A stretch of 64,000 nt of DNA from Winogradskyella sediminis (GTDB lineage: Bacteria; Bacteroidota; Bacteroidia; Flavobacteriales; Flavobacteriaceae): positions 1,121,986 through 1,185,985 of the forward strand of contig NZ_QUNH01000002.1 of NCBI RefSeq assembly GCF_003387355.1. The letters are read 5' to 3'. How positions within the stretch are numbered: position 1 is the stretch's first letter; every line of letters starts with the position of its first letter. The notes below the pieces were generated by a model. That model ran no database searches, was not told the origin of the DNA, and saw nothing but the letters and a program-made list of their open reading frames with translations. The position numbers and the translations under genes were made by a program. Shown piece by piece: positions 18,801 through 28,724 of this stretch.

Positions 18801-19960
18801 CAGACGGCTTAAATGATATTACGTCTAGAGTATTGACTTTGAGTTCTGTAAATTGGGACAATGTTGCTATGTGGAACACTACAGGAGAAGCTAGTATTAA
18901 TCAGCGTTCGCCTTATGTTACTCATATTGTTGAAGAAATTATTGCTCAAGAAGATTGGTTAAGTGGCAATGCGTTAACATTTATAATTTCAGGTTCAGGG
19001 AAGCGTGTGGCGGAATCGTTTGATGGATCTGCAGCACCAATCTTAAAATTATACTATCAGACCCCTTGTGAACCTTATGGAACCGCTTGCGATGATGGTA
19101 ATTCTGATACGTTTTTTGATGTAGAAGATGGCAATTGTAATTGTGCAGGGATCTTAGAATCAGGAACTTTAACTTATGCTGTAAATAGATCTAATAATGA
19201 TGCAGAAGAGGAAGTGGCAACTGGAGAAATGGATTTAGGAAGTTCTGATTTAGAACTTGTTGATGAAAGTGGATCAACCAATCAACTTGTGGGTGTAAGA
19301 TTTACTGATATTCAATTGCCAGCCGATGCTATTATTAGTAATGCTTATATTCAATTTACGGTAGATGATGATAATACAGATCCTACAAGTGTGGCGATTA
19401 GAGCAGAAGCAAGTGCGAATTCAGTTGAGTTTTCATCCGCAGATTTTGATATTTCATCAAGAACACTTGGTAACAATGTAGTGAGTTGGAACGATATACC
19501 TGCTTGGGAAACTGAACATATAGGAGATGCTGGTGTCAATCAGCAAACACCAAATATCGCTTCTTTAGTGGAAGAGGTTTTAGCGCAAGAAGATTGGACG
19601 ATGTTTAATGCGATGACCTTTGTAATCAACGGAAGCGGAGAGCGTGAAGCAGAATCTTTTGATGGTTCTGCAGCACCGCAATTGGTAATTGAATATTCAC
19701 TTTCTAGTTTATCTGTAAATGATGAAAATTTAGAAAAAGCGATAAGACTATATCCTAATCCAACAACTGATCTATTGCATATTGAAACGACTTTTAGTAT
19801 TGATACATTGATTATTTACGATCTCAATGGTCGACGAATACAAACGTTAAAAATCAATAATACAGAATCCATAGATGTTAGCGATTTATCTAAAGGAGTG
19901 TACTTTTTAGAAATTCAATCTGGTAACACTAAAGCTGTTAAACGGTTTATTAAGAGTTAA
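15887..19960 (+). CDS. T9SS-secreted metallophosphoesterase with four repeated binding modules
   Basis: The 1357-residue protein has a signal peptide (LMLLMLLGLVRLGYA), an N-terminal purple-acid-phosphatase-like FN3 domain (about 25-100) and a metallophosphoesterase domain (about 105-380). The latter shows GGDSRNN, LFGGDMTNAD, PARGNHEN and QYHKPM; the usual GHxH appears as DCDSHM. Four related modules of about 170 residues begin near 453, 662, 882 and 1091, each ending in a GSG-R-AES--G--AAP--- block. They resemble the CBM96/DNRLRE-type fold. They are preceded by small Cys-rich linkers (CDDGD...DGFCNC-G). The T9SS tail starts near 1274 (LYPNPTTDLLHIE). Hydrolysis of phosphoesters outside the cell is likely, but the substrate is unknown. 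Confidence 0.87.
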   Translation: MKLKLPLMLLMLLGLVRLGYANNDKYRLILLDDPATTITVAWNQISGSNASVYYDTVDHGTDFNAYTFNKTVDRETSAKGMTNQFARLSGLLPNTIYYFLIHDSEGVSQQFWFKTAPDDDSRLFFIAGGDSRNNRTPRQNANKLVSKLKPHAVLFGGDMTNADSNSEWQDWFDDWQLTTAADGRMFPIVPARGNHENTSSIYDLFDTPNADSYYAMTWGNNMIRTYTLNSEISVLGDQLTWLENDLNTASDLTWKMVQYHKPMRPHTSGKSEGNAQYGAWAQLFYDQQVRLVVDCDSHMSKTTWPIKPSSDPGNDEGFVIEEQGGTVYTGEGCWGAPLRNNDDDKSWTRNSGSFNQFKLVFVDTEKIELRTIDVNNADEVAEGSNTDPFTLPDALNIFSPETGSVVTISNANLTDNPCPVIGTTCDDGDASTLYDEANGFCNCEGVPDFELVEETIAVQNSSDDAEEEIASGLVHTASADLELIHDNGDQLVGIRFENVQIPQGATLYRSYIQFQTAEVNTENDAAQIIINGELAVSSATFTSNTNDISLRPLTANAINWNGIAEWETVGEVGLNQRTPYLNNVIYEVISQNGWEAGNAMTFILSGSGLRIAESFDGIAAPELKLFYKLPCEDAGTACDDGNPNTILDFEDGDCNCIGVEESATLTFQVNHPDDDAEQAETGGAMYTDSSDLELVYDAYADQFNQTVGMRFNGVTIPQGAVILDAAIQFTTDEVNTQSTNLVIRGEKAINSSTFTTDPFNISSRVQTDAVVTWSDVPAWETVGEAGDNQKTPSLRTIVQEIVDQQDWPSYSAMSFFITGSGERTAESYNGDSDAAPQLIITYTLSENECPAYGTPCDDGDVNTINDEEDGFCNCTGVPNDVVEDVKEVLNSSDDAEEEVGSGLVFTQSSDLELVHDDDDQVIGLRFENVQIPEGATLHRAFLQFQTDETSAETDITNLVINGELAAESATFTDGLNDITSRVLTLSSVNWDNVAMWNTTGEASINQRSPYVTHIVEEIIAQEDWLSGNALTFIISGSGKRVAESFDGSAAPILKLYYQTPCEPYGTACDDGNSDTFFDVEDGNCNCAGILESGTLTYAVNRSNNDAEEEVATGEMDLGSSDLELVDESGSTNQLVGVRFTDIQLPADAIISNAYIQFTVDDDNTDPTSVAIRAEASANSVEFSSADFDISSRTLGNNVVSWNDIPAWETEHIGDAGVNQQTPNIASLVEEVLAQEDWTMFNAMTFVINGSGEREAESFDGSAAPQLVIEYSLSSLSVNDENLEKAIRLYPNPTTDLLHIETTFSIDTLIIYDLNGRRIQTLKINNTESIDVSDLSKGVYFLEIQSGNTKAVKRFIKS

Positions 19961-19982
19961 TTAGTAAATCTAGCCATAATTA

Positions 19983-20016
19983 AAACCTTTCAATTTTAGT
20001 ATTGAAAGGTTTTTTT
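19983..20016 (+). terminator. intrinsic terminator after the metallophosphoesterase gene
   Basis: AAACCTTTCAAT (19983-19994) pairs with ATTGAAAGGTTT (20001-20012) across a six-base loop and runs into seven T residues (20010-20016). It separates the phosphoesterase gene from the 2612-residue gene. Confidence 0.85.
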
Positions 20017-20111
20017 GTTATATATTTTAGCATTTATTTAACAGTTTTACGACTTTGGCAGTAGTGCTGTCGTATCAATGTGTGCTCTAATTGACCTATT
20101 AAACCAACCAA

Positions 20112-23100
20112 ATGAAGTTTTACCAATCCCTTTTTACAATACTTTTATGTATTGCAGTAACATCATTGTCATTTTCTCAAAATGTAACCATTCCTGATGC
20201 CAATTTTAAAACCGCACTTTTAAATCATGATCCTGTTATTGATACTAATAGCGATGGTGAAATTCAGGTCGCCGAGGCTGAGGCTTATGCAGGAAGTTTA
20301 AATCTGGCATCATCTGATATCGCAGAACTTACAGGTATTGAGAGTTTTCTATCTATTACAGCGTTAAATTGCAGTAATAATGAAATTGCAGCAGTTGATT
20401 TAACTCAAAATATTGCTTTAGAAAAAATAGAAATTGCAGCCAATGCGTTGAGTGTTTTAGATATTTCTCAGAATAGTAATTTAAAGGAATTGGCTTGTAA
20501 TGGTAATGATCTTGTTGAACTTTATACCGCATCAAATGTAAATTTAGAGGTTTTAAATGTTTCGGCGAATTCCATTAGTGATTTAGAAATCGCTTCTAAT
20601 ACAGCGCTAAAATCAATTGAAATAAATTTAAATCCTATTGAAAATATAGACATTTCGAATAATGTCAACCTCGAGTTATTTAGTGCCACCTATTGTTATA
20701 ATTTAAATACCGTTGATTTTTCAAATAATAACACACTCGAAAATATTTTATTATGGTATACTAATCAGGAGGAGATTGATGTATCTAATATGCCTAATTT
20801 AAGTAGCTTGTATCTGCGTAGTTTAAATTTAACGAGTTTAGATGTTTCAAATAACCCTAACTTATATAGTTTATATGTCACGGATAATAATATTTCAGAG
20901 TTAGATGTCAGTTTTAATAGCAGTTTAGCGTATTTATCACTTGATGGATTATATGTGTCAACAGTAGATGTTTCTAATAATCCTAACCTAGAATGGTTAG
21001 ATCTTAGTGGGTTTTTATTAGAAACTGTAAATGCTAAAAATGGGAACAATACAATTTTCACCTATTTCAATATAGATAATGCCTCCTCATTAGGTACTAT
21101 TTGTGTGGATGATGTGACCTATGCCAATGCTAATTTCACAAAACCATCTACGAGTTATTTTTCAGAAATTTGTAGTCCTGATGATTGCGATAGTGCAGCC
21201 ATAAATTATACACAAGGTTTTGAAACTACAATACAACCTTTTATAGAAGTGTGCTGGCGAAAATATCCGCTTAACTCCACAAATTATAATTATGTTAAAA
21301 CGGTTAGCGCAGCTTATACGGGTAATAATTCCGTTGGTATGCGCTCAATTTCTAGTGGTGATGCGCTACTTATTACTCCAGAACTTATAGGTTTTGACCC
21401 AAATAAGCGGGTGTCGTTTTGGTTGTATTCTCCCGAAAATAGTAGTCTTAACGTTGGTACAATACCAAACCCTGATGATATTACAACCTTTGAACCTTAT
21501 AGAACTATTACCATAAATGATGGTGGTGGCAATCAATGGAGACATATCGATGTGGATTTCGAAAATTATACAGGAAATGCCAATCATGTAGCATTTAAAT
21601 TAAGCGGCAATTATTCCTTTGCTTATATAGACGATTTTGTATACCAAGATTCTCCAAGTTGTATAACACCTATAGACACTGAAGTAATTACGTATGCTAA
21701 TGAAGCCTCAATCGATTGGTTAAGTATGGGTAGTGCTACAAGTTGGGATATAGAATATGGTCCAGAGGATTTTACTCCTGGTTCCGGTACACTTATCAAT
21801 ACCACGTCTAAACCTTATATAATAGAAGGATTAGATTCTAATACGGTGTATGATTTCTTTATACGATCGCGTTGTTCTGGTAGCGATGCAAGTGACTGGT
21901 CATTTGTCAATGAATTTACAACCTTATGTCCTGCACTTATTGCAGATTATACTTATAATTTTGAAGATGGTTATAGTGGCGAATTCTATAGTTGTTGGGA
22001 AACTTTAGGAAGCGGTTTTTTAACACAAGACGGAAATACATCAGCATCAACAGGTGCTATTAAAATTTCAAATTACAATGAAGGCGCTGTAGTTACTCCT
22101 GAATTATATGAACTAAATAGTTCTAAGCGTATAAAATTTTGGTTAAAAAATGAAGAAGGAGATTCCGACCTCGTAATCGGGACGCTTGCAGTTCAAAATG
22201 ATTTATCCACATTTACACCATATCAAACAATTTCCTCTTCCGATATGGAGGAAGGAATTTGGGAACAAATCATTATAGATTTTGAAAATTATACAGGAAA
22301 TGATCGTTTCGTTGGGTTTAAACAAGTACAAATAGATACTTATACAAATTTCTTTATCGATGAATTTGTATACCAAAGCACACCAGATTGTATAGAACCA
22401 CAGAACTTCCATCTTACAGCACTAACAGATACTACAGCAGATTTACTATGGACAAACACAAATGGCGTAACCGATTGGGAAATACAATACGGTGCACTTA
22501 ATTTTGAATTGGGTTCTGGTACTATAATCAGCGGAACAGGCGATAATACTACGATAAATAACCTTTACCCAGATTCATCTTACGATATTTATATCCGATC
22601 AAATTGTGGCGGAGGTAGTTATAGTGATTGGTTTAAACTTCAAAATATTCACACAGATTGTGGGCCATTTTATGATTCATATACTCAGAATTTTGACGAT
22701 AGTGAATTTGCCAATTGTTGGTCGAGATTACCTGGTGTAGATCCAGAGGTGTACAATACAAATATTGTAGATGTATCTTATTCATACCCACTTGGAGGTA
22801 GTGGAAAAACCATTAAATTCAATGATTACCAGCAAAATGGTGAGCTCTTTTTAGTGTCACCAGAATTTAGTGATTTAAGTAATGGTAATAAGCGTATAAA
22901 GTTTTGGCTACACCCTAGGTATAATAATGCAAATATGGTGGTTGGTACAATGACCGACCCAACCGATGCAAATACCTTCACAGTTAAAGAAACCATTGCC
23001 TATACTGATATGACTTATAGGGATTGGAAACAGTTTACAATCAACTTCGATGATTATTCAGGGTCGGATACCTATATCGCATTCAATATGCAAATTGAAG

Positions 23101-26100
23101 AAGAGCCAATAGGAGGGACGTCAATCATTTATTTAGATCGTTTTGAGTATTCAGATGTTCCAACTTGTCAAACTCCAATAGACTTTACTAATACAGGGAT
23201 TTCAAATGGTGAAATTGAATTGTCTTGGAACGATAACAATAATGCCTCACAATGGGAAATTCTATATGGTGAAGAGGGCTTCTGGTATGATGATGGTACG
23301 GTTATTCAGGTAGATTCTAATCCTTTTAGTGTTTCAGACTTGCCAACAGAAACCGTGTACGATTTTTACGTCAGAGCTGTTTGTGATGCTAACAATAGTA
23401 GCGATTGGTCAGAAAAAATTACGGTAGATATTGGTTGTGGACAGTCGTATACAACAGGTTATACCTATGATTTTAATAGTTCTACCTTAGATGCGTGTTG
23501 GATGGCCTATGAATATTCGTCTAACAGTTACACGACTAGTTTTGAAATGGTTATCGATAATAATTTTGGTGACGATGGTTATTCAGCATATATGGAAGAT
23601 ACCAGCGCATATTCCAGTTATGGTGTTATGATGGTGTCACCTTTATTTACCGATTTGTCTAACGATAAAAAAATAGAATTTTACATCAGTAATTACGATG
23701 GTGGATTAAAAGTTGGGACAATCACCAATCCAGAAGATTATTCAACCTTTGAAACTTTAGAAACTATAGAAGGCAGTGTAGAAGGGAATGTATGGGAGAA
23801 GCGTACCGTGTATTTGAATGACTATAACGGAACGGATGAATATATCGCCTTTAAATACCAAAGATCTGTTTCTAATTATGGCAGCCAGGTGGTTATTGAT
23901 GATTTTTCTTATTTGCAATCGGTGTTGTGTGAGATTCCTACAGGTTTAACCGTAGAGCAAGTGTATGATAATAGTGTAGAGCTAAGTTGGGTTGCTGGCG
24001 AATCGGATATAGAATGGGATCTCGAGTTTGAACGACTTGGTACTTATAATTCTGAAGAAACGATTACGGTTACCTCAAATAATTTTACATTAGAAAATCT
24101 GCTTGAAGGCACTGAATACGGCATTAGAGTTAGAGCTAAATGCGATGAAGAAAGCTTGTATTCAGATTGGTCAGAAGTCATTACATTTTTTACTACCTGT
24201 ATGCCAGTAGAGGATTATTACTTTGAGTCTTTTGAATTTGAGAATGCAATTAGTCCATGTTGGACAAAAATCGTAGAAACGGATAATACCATTATTAATA
24301 TTTATGCCGTAGATGATTTTACTGTTAGTTATAATGGTGTAAACAGAACTTTATATCCACATAGTGGTAATCAGTTTATTCAATTTTCTAATAGTTTTGA
24401 TAATGCAGGAGGAGGAGCCGATAATCTAATGTTGGTTTCAAGAGAAATTTTAGATATAGATAATGACAAGAGAATTCGACTTCAGTTAGTATCTCGTCAA
24501 GGGAGTTCAGGTTCTAATTACAACCAATCGAACTTGCATATCGGTACCATGTCAGATCCAAATGATAGTAGCACTTTTACTTTGGTGCAAACCATCACAC
24601 CAGCCGAAATGAATGAATACAAAAGCTATGAAGAAGACGTGGTAGCTTGGAAAGAACATACCATCTATTTTAATAACTATTCGGGCACGGATCATTATAT
24701 AGCTATTAAGCATGGAGACGAATTTGTTGGAAGTGAGTTTTTTGTAGATGATTTTGTTTATGAAGCTATTCCAGATTGTACAGAGCCACTTTATCCTAAG
24801 GTTTTAGACGAACGTTATGATGCTGTAGACGTAAGTTGGGAGTCTTATGAAAATTCAAACCCTACATCATGGGAGATTGAATACGGGTTTTCTGGTTTTG
24901 AAATTGGAACCGGAACTGTTATGACGGCAAATGATAGTTCTTTTGCTACGATTGCAAATCTTATGGAAGATACAGCTTATGACTTTTATATACGAGCAAA
25001 TTGTGGATCAGGTTATAGTGACTGGTCGGTTAAGCAAGTGTTTACAACAAAATGTGCAGGATTCGAGGTCGGCTATCAAGAAGGTTTCGAAAATCATCCA
25101 ACTGGCTTTTTAGAGCATTGTTGGACAGGATTATTGCCACAGGTAGGATCGTCTTATTGGGATGAAATAGGGCAGATAAGAGTGTATAATAATAGTGCAT
25201 ATAATACGCCAGATGCGCATACTGGTGAGCAAGCAATTTGGTTTATGAATGAAACAAACCATCCATTACACGATGAGGTTTCAGAACAAAGCATTTTAGT
25301 ATCACCAAGGCTCATTGATTTAGATAATTACAAAAGAGTTTCGTTTTGGATGTATCCGATTTCTAGTGCTTATGCAACACCAACCGAGATTGTTATTGGT
25401 ACCATGACAGATCCAGATGATTATACCACATTTACACCGTATTATACCATTACAAATGCTGCTGAGAATGAAGATACTTGGACGCAATATGAAATCGATT
25501 TGTCAAATCTCTATTTAGAGGATGAATATATAGGAATAAGGCAAGCCGCTATTAATGAGCGTCAAGTTATTCTTTTTGATGATTTTGAATATAAGGAAGC
25601 TGATTGTGTAACGCCAACTAATTTAGAGGCTACGCAAACAGGAAATGGAGACATCACGCTAGCATGGCAAGATAATAATACACAGCAGGCACCTCAACTT
25701 TGGGAAATTGAATACGGTTCTATAGGTTTTGAAACAGGAAGTGGAACCCTTGTGGAAGCCGATTCAAACCCTTTTATTATCAGTAATTTGCCGTCCTTTT
25801 CAGATTACGAATATCGCGTTAGGGCTTACTGTAGTGAAGCCTTTGGGTATAGTGACTGGAGTGTGCCTTATGCATTTACGATGACTTGTGCTGTACAAGC
25901 TCCTTTTTATGAGAATTTTGATCAGTATGATGCAGAATATCAATATGCGTACAATCAAAATATTCCTAATTTCTGTTGGACCAGAAATGATAAGCAAGTG
26001 TCAGGAATTTACGATACAGAGAGTCTTGTGGTGAGTCCAAGCTCATCACCCAATGTTGGTTTTATAAACTATTATGACTCAGAAACCTCACCGTTACCTG

Positions 26101-27950
26101 GTGTTATGGTATCTCCTTATTTATCGGATTTTGATGCGAATAAAATTCTGAAAATTTGGGTAAGAAATGAAACTACGGGATCTACTTATAATCAATCCGG
26201 AATTATTATCGGAACCATGACAAATCCATTGGATAGTGAAACGTTTGTGCCGTTTACAACCATTTGGGCCGATGAGATTCCATTATTTGGAAAGGAATTT
26301 CTAATCGATTTTGCAACTTATACAGGAGATGCACGCCATATCGCCATAAAGCATAATGAAGAAAATGATTATTCTCTAGTGATGTTTGATGATATAGAGT
26401 ATAAAGAACGACCATCTTGTCTGGAGCCTATTAGTGTTGATTTTATGTCTGTTTCAGATACAAGTGTTTCATTGGTATGGGAGAACACTGATGCTGGTGC
26501 TACTTTTGATGTTGAATACGGAGTCTTAGGGTTTACACCTGGTACAGGAATATTAGTAAATACCGACACCAATGGCGTTAGTATTAATGGGTTGGAAGTA
26601 GAAACTTCTTATGAATTCTATGTAAGAACCAATTGTGGTATATCGGGAGTTAGCGAGTGGGTTGGTCCTATAAATGCCACTACGGCCTGTAGTGTAGAGA
26701 GCATTCCATGGGTAGAAAATTTTGATACCATGGAGACATATGGTCAAGGGATTTTACCTAATTGCTTTCAACATGATGATGTTTGGGTGTCTAGTAATAC
26801 TAATCTTAGTGACTATCAGGTTGGAGATGGGGATTCTAGTTACCTTTATGCTGTATTTGATGAATATGGTATAGAGGCTTATATGATAACTCCGTTGTTT
26901 AGTATGGAAGCAGGAAGAACCTATACTTTGTCCTTCAAAATAAGAAAAGAACAAGGAGATTATAGCTTTCAGAGTGTTAAGGTGTGGACAGGCCAGGGAA
27001 ATGCAACAGAAGCCTTAGATAATTATATCAATTATTTTTCAGAATTTAGTTTCGGATTCTATAATTATCACACTATTGAAACCACTTTTACACCAATTCT
27101 AGATGGTGATTATTCGTTTTTATTAGATTTTGGTTATTCTTCTATTATTCGTACAATTTCGGTTGATTCGTTTAGTTTAGAAGGCGAATATGAAGAGCGT
27201 GTAGCGCTAGAAAACGGGGAGGTTTTAACCTATGATTTCAGTGTTGAAGATATAGACGCTTTAATTTTAGAAGAAACAGAGAATACGCAATGTAGATTAA
27301 CTAGTGATGGAGGAGAAGACGTATTAATGATGGCAGGAGGTCAAGATACAACCGCCTGGTATAATTCTGGAGATTCAGATTTAAATTGGATTGAAAATCA
27401 AAACTTTATTTCTAAGGTAAATTTTGAAGTGGATGCCTCTGCTGTTTCGGAATTATTCATGAATTTCGATTTAAGACAAACATTCTTAACCTCTAATTCG
27501 GAATCCGTATTTAGAATTGTGGTTAATGGAGACGTATTAGAGGTTTTTCTGGCCGACAACGCCACGGATTACCAAAATGTTGAGGTTGATCTTTCTAGTT
27601 ATGCTGGTAATAGTTTAAGAGTGTCGTTGCAGCACCTTGGTAAAAATAGAGATGATAGAGCTTATTTAGATAATTTATCATTTGGGGAAGAAAGTAGCTT
27701 GAGTGTTCAGGAGTATTTGTTTTCAGAATTTGTATTTCGACCGAATCCTGTAAAACATAATTTATTTATCTCTAATGCCACAACGATTGATAGTGTAACC
27801 ATATTTGATGTCACAGGAAGACAATTACAAACCATTAATATTAATGCTAATAATGCAACACTCGATATGGCTTATTTGCCATCAGCCATGTATTTTGTTG
27901 AGGTCGAAATAGGTGAGCATACTAAAATTATAAAGGTCTTAAAAGATTAA
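20112..27950 (+). CDS. giant T9SS-secreted protein: LRR, then alternating jelly-roll and FN3 modules
   Basis: The 2612-residue protein has a signal peptide (MKFYQSLFTILLCIAVTSLSFSQ) and then an EF-hand-like loop, DTNSDGEIQVAE, near residue 47. Leucine-rich repeats of about 21 residues fill about 60-340 (LDVSNNPNL-type). From about 358 on, seven two-part modules follow: a jelly-roll/MAM-like part with a WRK/CW core, ending in [FY]-DDF-Y, and an FN3 part beginning with C--P. They start near 358, 605, 848, 1107, 1362, 1646 and 1924, with a partial eighth near 2191. A T9SS tail closes the protein (about 2535-2612; FRPNPVKHNLFIS). It probably acts as a surface adhesin; no catalytic site was found. 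Confidence 0.87.
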   Translation: MKFYQSLFTILLCIAVTSLSFSQNVTIPDANFKTALLNHDPVIDTNSDGEIQVAEAEAYAGSLNLASSDIAELTGIESFLSITALNCSNNEIAAVDLTQNIALEKIEIAANALSVLDISQNSNLKELACNGNDLVELYTASNVNLEVLNVSANSISDLEIASNTALKSIEINLNPIENIDISNNVNLELFSATYCYNLNTVDFSNNNTLENILLWYTNQEEIDVSNMPNLSSLYLRSLNLTSLDVSNNPNLYSLYVTDNNISELDVSFNSSLAYLSLDGLYVSTVDVSNNPNLEWLDLSGFLLETVNAKNGNNTIFTYFNIDNASSLGTICVDDVTYANANFTKPSTSYFSEICSPDDCDSAAINYTQGFETTIQPFIEVCWRKYPLNSTNYNYVKTVSAAYTGNNSVGMRSISSGDALLITPELIGFDPNKRVSFWLYSPENSSLNVGTIPNPDDITTFEPYRTITINDGGGNQWRHIDVDFENYTGNANHVAFKLSGNYSFAYIDDFVYQDSPSCITPIDTEVITYANEASIDWLSMGSATSWDIEYGPEDFTPGSGTLINTTSKPYIIEGLDSNTVYDFFIRSRCSGSDASDWSFVNEFTTLCPALIADYTYNFEDGYSGEFYSCWETLGSGFLTQDGNTSASTGAIKISNYNEGAVVTPELYELNSSKRIKFWLKNEEGDSDLVIGTLAVQNDLSTFTPYQTISSSDMEEGIWEQIIIDFENYTGNDRFVGFKQVQIDTYTNFFIDEFVYQSTPDCIEPQNFHLTALTDTTADLLWTNTNGVTDWEIQYGALNFELGSGTIISGTGDNTTINNLYPDSSYDIYIRSNCGGGSYSDWFKLQNIHTDCGPFYDSYTQNFDDSEFANCWSRLPGVDPEVYNTNIVDVSYSYPLGGSGKTIKFNDYQQNGELFLVSPEFSDLSNGNKRIKFWLHPRYNNANMVVGTMTDPTDANTFTVKETIAYTDMTYRDWKQFTINFDDYSGSDTYIAFNMQIEEEPIGGTSIIYLDRFEYSDVPTCQTPIDFTNTGISNGEIELSWNDNNNASQWEILYGEEGFWYDDGTVIQVDSNPFSVSDLPTETVYDFYVRAVCDANNSSDWSEKITVDIGCGQSYTTGYTYDFNSSTLDACWMAYEYSSNSYTTSFEMVIDNNFGDDGYSAYMEDTSAYSSYGVMMVSPLFTDLSNDKKIEFYISNYDGGLKVGTITNPEDYSTFETLETIEGSVEGNVWEKRTVYLNDYNGTDEYIAFKYQRSVSNYGSQVVIDDFSYLQSVLCEIPTGLTVEQVYDNSVELSWVAGESDIEWDLEFERLGTYNSEETITVTSNNFTLENLLEGTEYGIRVRAKCDEESLYSDWSEVITFFTTCMPVEDYYFESFEFENAISPCWTKIVETDNTIINIYAVDDFTVSYNGVNRTLYPHSGNQFIQFSNSFDNAGGGADNLMLVSREILDIDNDKRIRLQLVSRQGSSGSNYNQSNLHIGTMSDPNDSSTFTLVQTITPAEMNEYKSYEEDVVAWKEHTIYFNNYSGTDHYIAIKHGDEFVGSEFFVDDFVYEAIPDCTEPLYPKVLDERYDAVDVSWESYENSNPTSWEIEYGFSGFEIGTGTVMTANDSSFATIANLMEDTAYDFYIRANCGSGYSDWSVKQVFTTKCAGFEVGYQEGFENHPTGFLEHCWTGLLPQVGSSYWDEIGQIRVYNNSAYNTPDAHTGEQAIWFMNETNHPLHDEVSEQSILVSPRLIDLDNYKRVSFWMYPISSAYATPTEIVIGTMTDPDDYTTFTPYYTITNAAENEDTWTQYEIDLSNLYLEDEYIGIRQAAINERQVILFDDFEYKEADCVTPTNLEATQTGNGDITLAWQDNNTQQAPQLWEIEYGSIGFETGSGTLVEADSNPFIISNLPSFSDYEYRVRAYCSEAFGYSDWSVPYAFTMTCAVQAPFYENFDQYDAEYQYAYNQNIPNFCWTRNDKQVSGIYDTESLVVSPSSSPNVGFINYYDSETSPLPGVMVSPYLSDFDANKILKIWVRNETTGSTYNQSGIIIGTMTNPLDSETFVPFTTIWADEIPLFGKEFLIDFATYTGDARHIAIKHNEENDYSLVMFDDIEYKERPSCLEPISVDFMSVSDTSVSLVWENTDAGATFDVEYGVLGFTPGTGILVNTDTNGVSINGLEVETSYEFYVRTNCGISGVSEWVGPINATTACSVESIPWVENFDTMETYGQGILPNCFQHDDVWVSSNTNLSDYQVGDGDSSYLYAVFDEYGIEAYMITPLFSMEAGRTYTLSFKIRKEQGDYSFQSVKVWTGQGNATEALDNYINYFSEFSFGFYNYHTIETTFTPILDGDYSFLLDFGYSSIIRTISVDSFSLEGEYEERVALENGEVLTYDFSVEDIDALILEETENTQCRLTSDGGEDVLMMAGGQDTTAWYNSGDSDLNWIENQNFISKVNFEVDASAVSELFMNFDLRQTFLTSNSESVFRIVVNGDVLEVFLADNATDYQNVEVDLSSYAGNSLRVSLQHLGKNRDDRAYLDNLSFGEESSLSVQEYLFSEFVFRPNPVKHNLFISNATTIDSVTIFDVTGRQLQTININANNATLDMAYLPSAMYFVEVEIGEHTKIIKVLKD

Positions 27951-27964
27951 ATAACCAGAGTGAT

Positions 27965-27994
27965 GGGTTACTTTAATTGGTAACCCGTTTTTTT
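27965..27994 (+). terminator. intrinsic terminator after the giant T9SS gene
   Basis: GGGTTAC (27965-27971) pairs with GTAACCC (27980-27986) across an eight-base loop, followed by a run of seven T residues from 27988. It begins 15 bases after the stop codon. Confidence 0.8.
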
Positions 27995-28347
27995 ATTGAA
28001 ATTTATCGAACCATTTTATAAGCTACCAAAGCGAGCAAATAAACATAGGCAAGGTGGATTGGTAATAAATAAGACTTTAATGAAACTAGAAGAAACTCTT
28101 CTTGCGTTTTTGATAAGAGAGTGAGGTTATTAACAATTACATTAAAAATAAATCTTATAATATATCAAGTTATATACGCATTAACGCTAGGAATTATTAA
28201 ATTGAAAAATGTTTTAGATAAATATTTGAATGTTAACAGAAAGCCTGAGATAAAAAATATAAAACTTTTTTTATCTTCCCTTAAGATATATATTTGTACT
28301 GATAATACGAATATCGTAGAGATTCATTACAAATAATAGTAAAATAA

Positions 28348-28518
28348 AAACGCCAATGCTACTAACATTGACGTTTAATTAAGGAGATTAGGTTTTGGAA
28401 GCCTAATCAGAAATCAAGTATAACCTTATCAATAACTTTGGACATCATTGATGTTTATAGGCTATCTTTAAAATCCTTTTCCTTTCATTATGAAGCACTC
28501 GAAATGAGTGCTTTTCCT
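28348..28518 (+). ncRNA. candidate structured small RNA ending in a terminator
   Basis: Four dyads occur in about 170 bases. AAACGCCAATG/CATTGACGTTT (28348-28375) has one mismatch. GATTAGG/CCTAATC spans 28386-28408, and ACATCA/TGATGT spans 28442-28454. The last is AAGCACTC/GAGTGCTT (28493-28513) with a GAAAT loop and a broken T-tract, which looks like an intrinsic terminator. No known RNA family was recognised, and no promoter is evident. The call rests only on structure density and position. Confidence 0.3.
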
Positions 28519-28724
28519 TTTTGTAAAATTAATCTAAACCTATTATATACGAGAGGTAATTATATATACATTGTCAACAAGTTCTTAACAAATTTGTTGA
28601 ATGTTTTTTAAACTGTATTTAGGTTAAGTGATTGTCGTTCAGTTTTTTATAAGTTTATTTTAATGTTAAAATTGTAGGTTTTATCTCGTTAAATACCAGG
28701 GTAGTTACTGTGTTTATTGATTTT

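Noticed and set aside
20300..21100. CRISPR-like or satellite repeats in DNA of the LRR gene
   Set aside because: The periodicity is of codons encoding leucine-rich repeats of about 21 residues, with differing DNA sequences and no spacer structure.
28121..28336. 71-residue frame with GTG start in the 28-kb gap
   Set aside because: It is AT-rich, with mainly Ile, Leu, Lys and Asn codons, no recognisable motif, and no conserved start signal.
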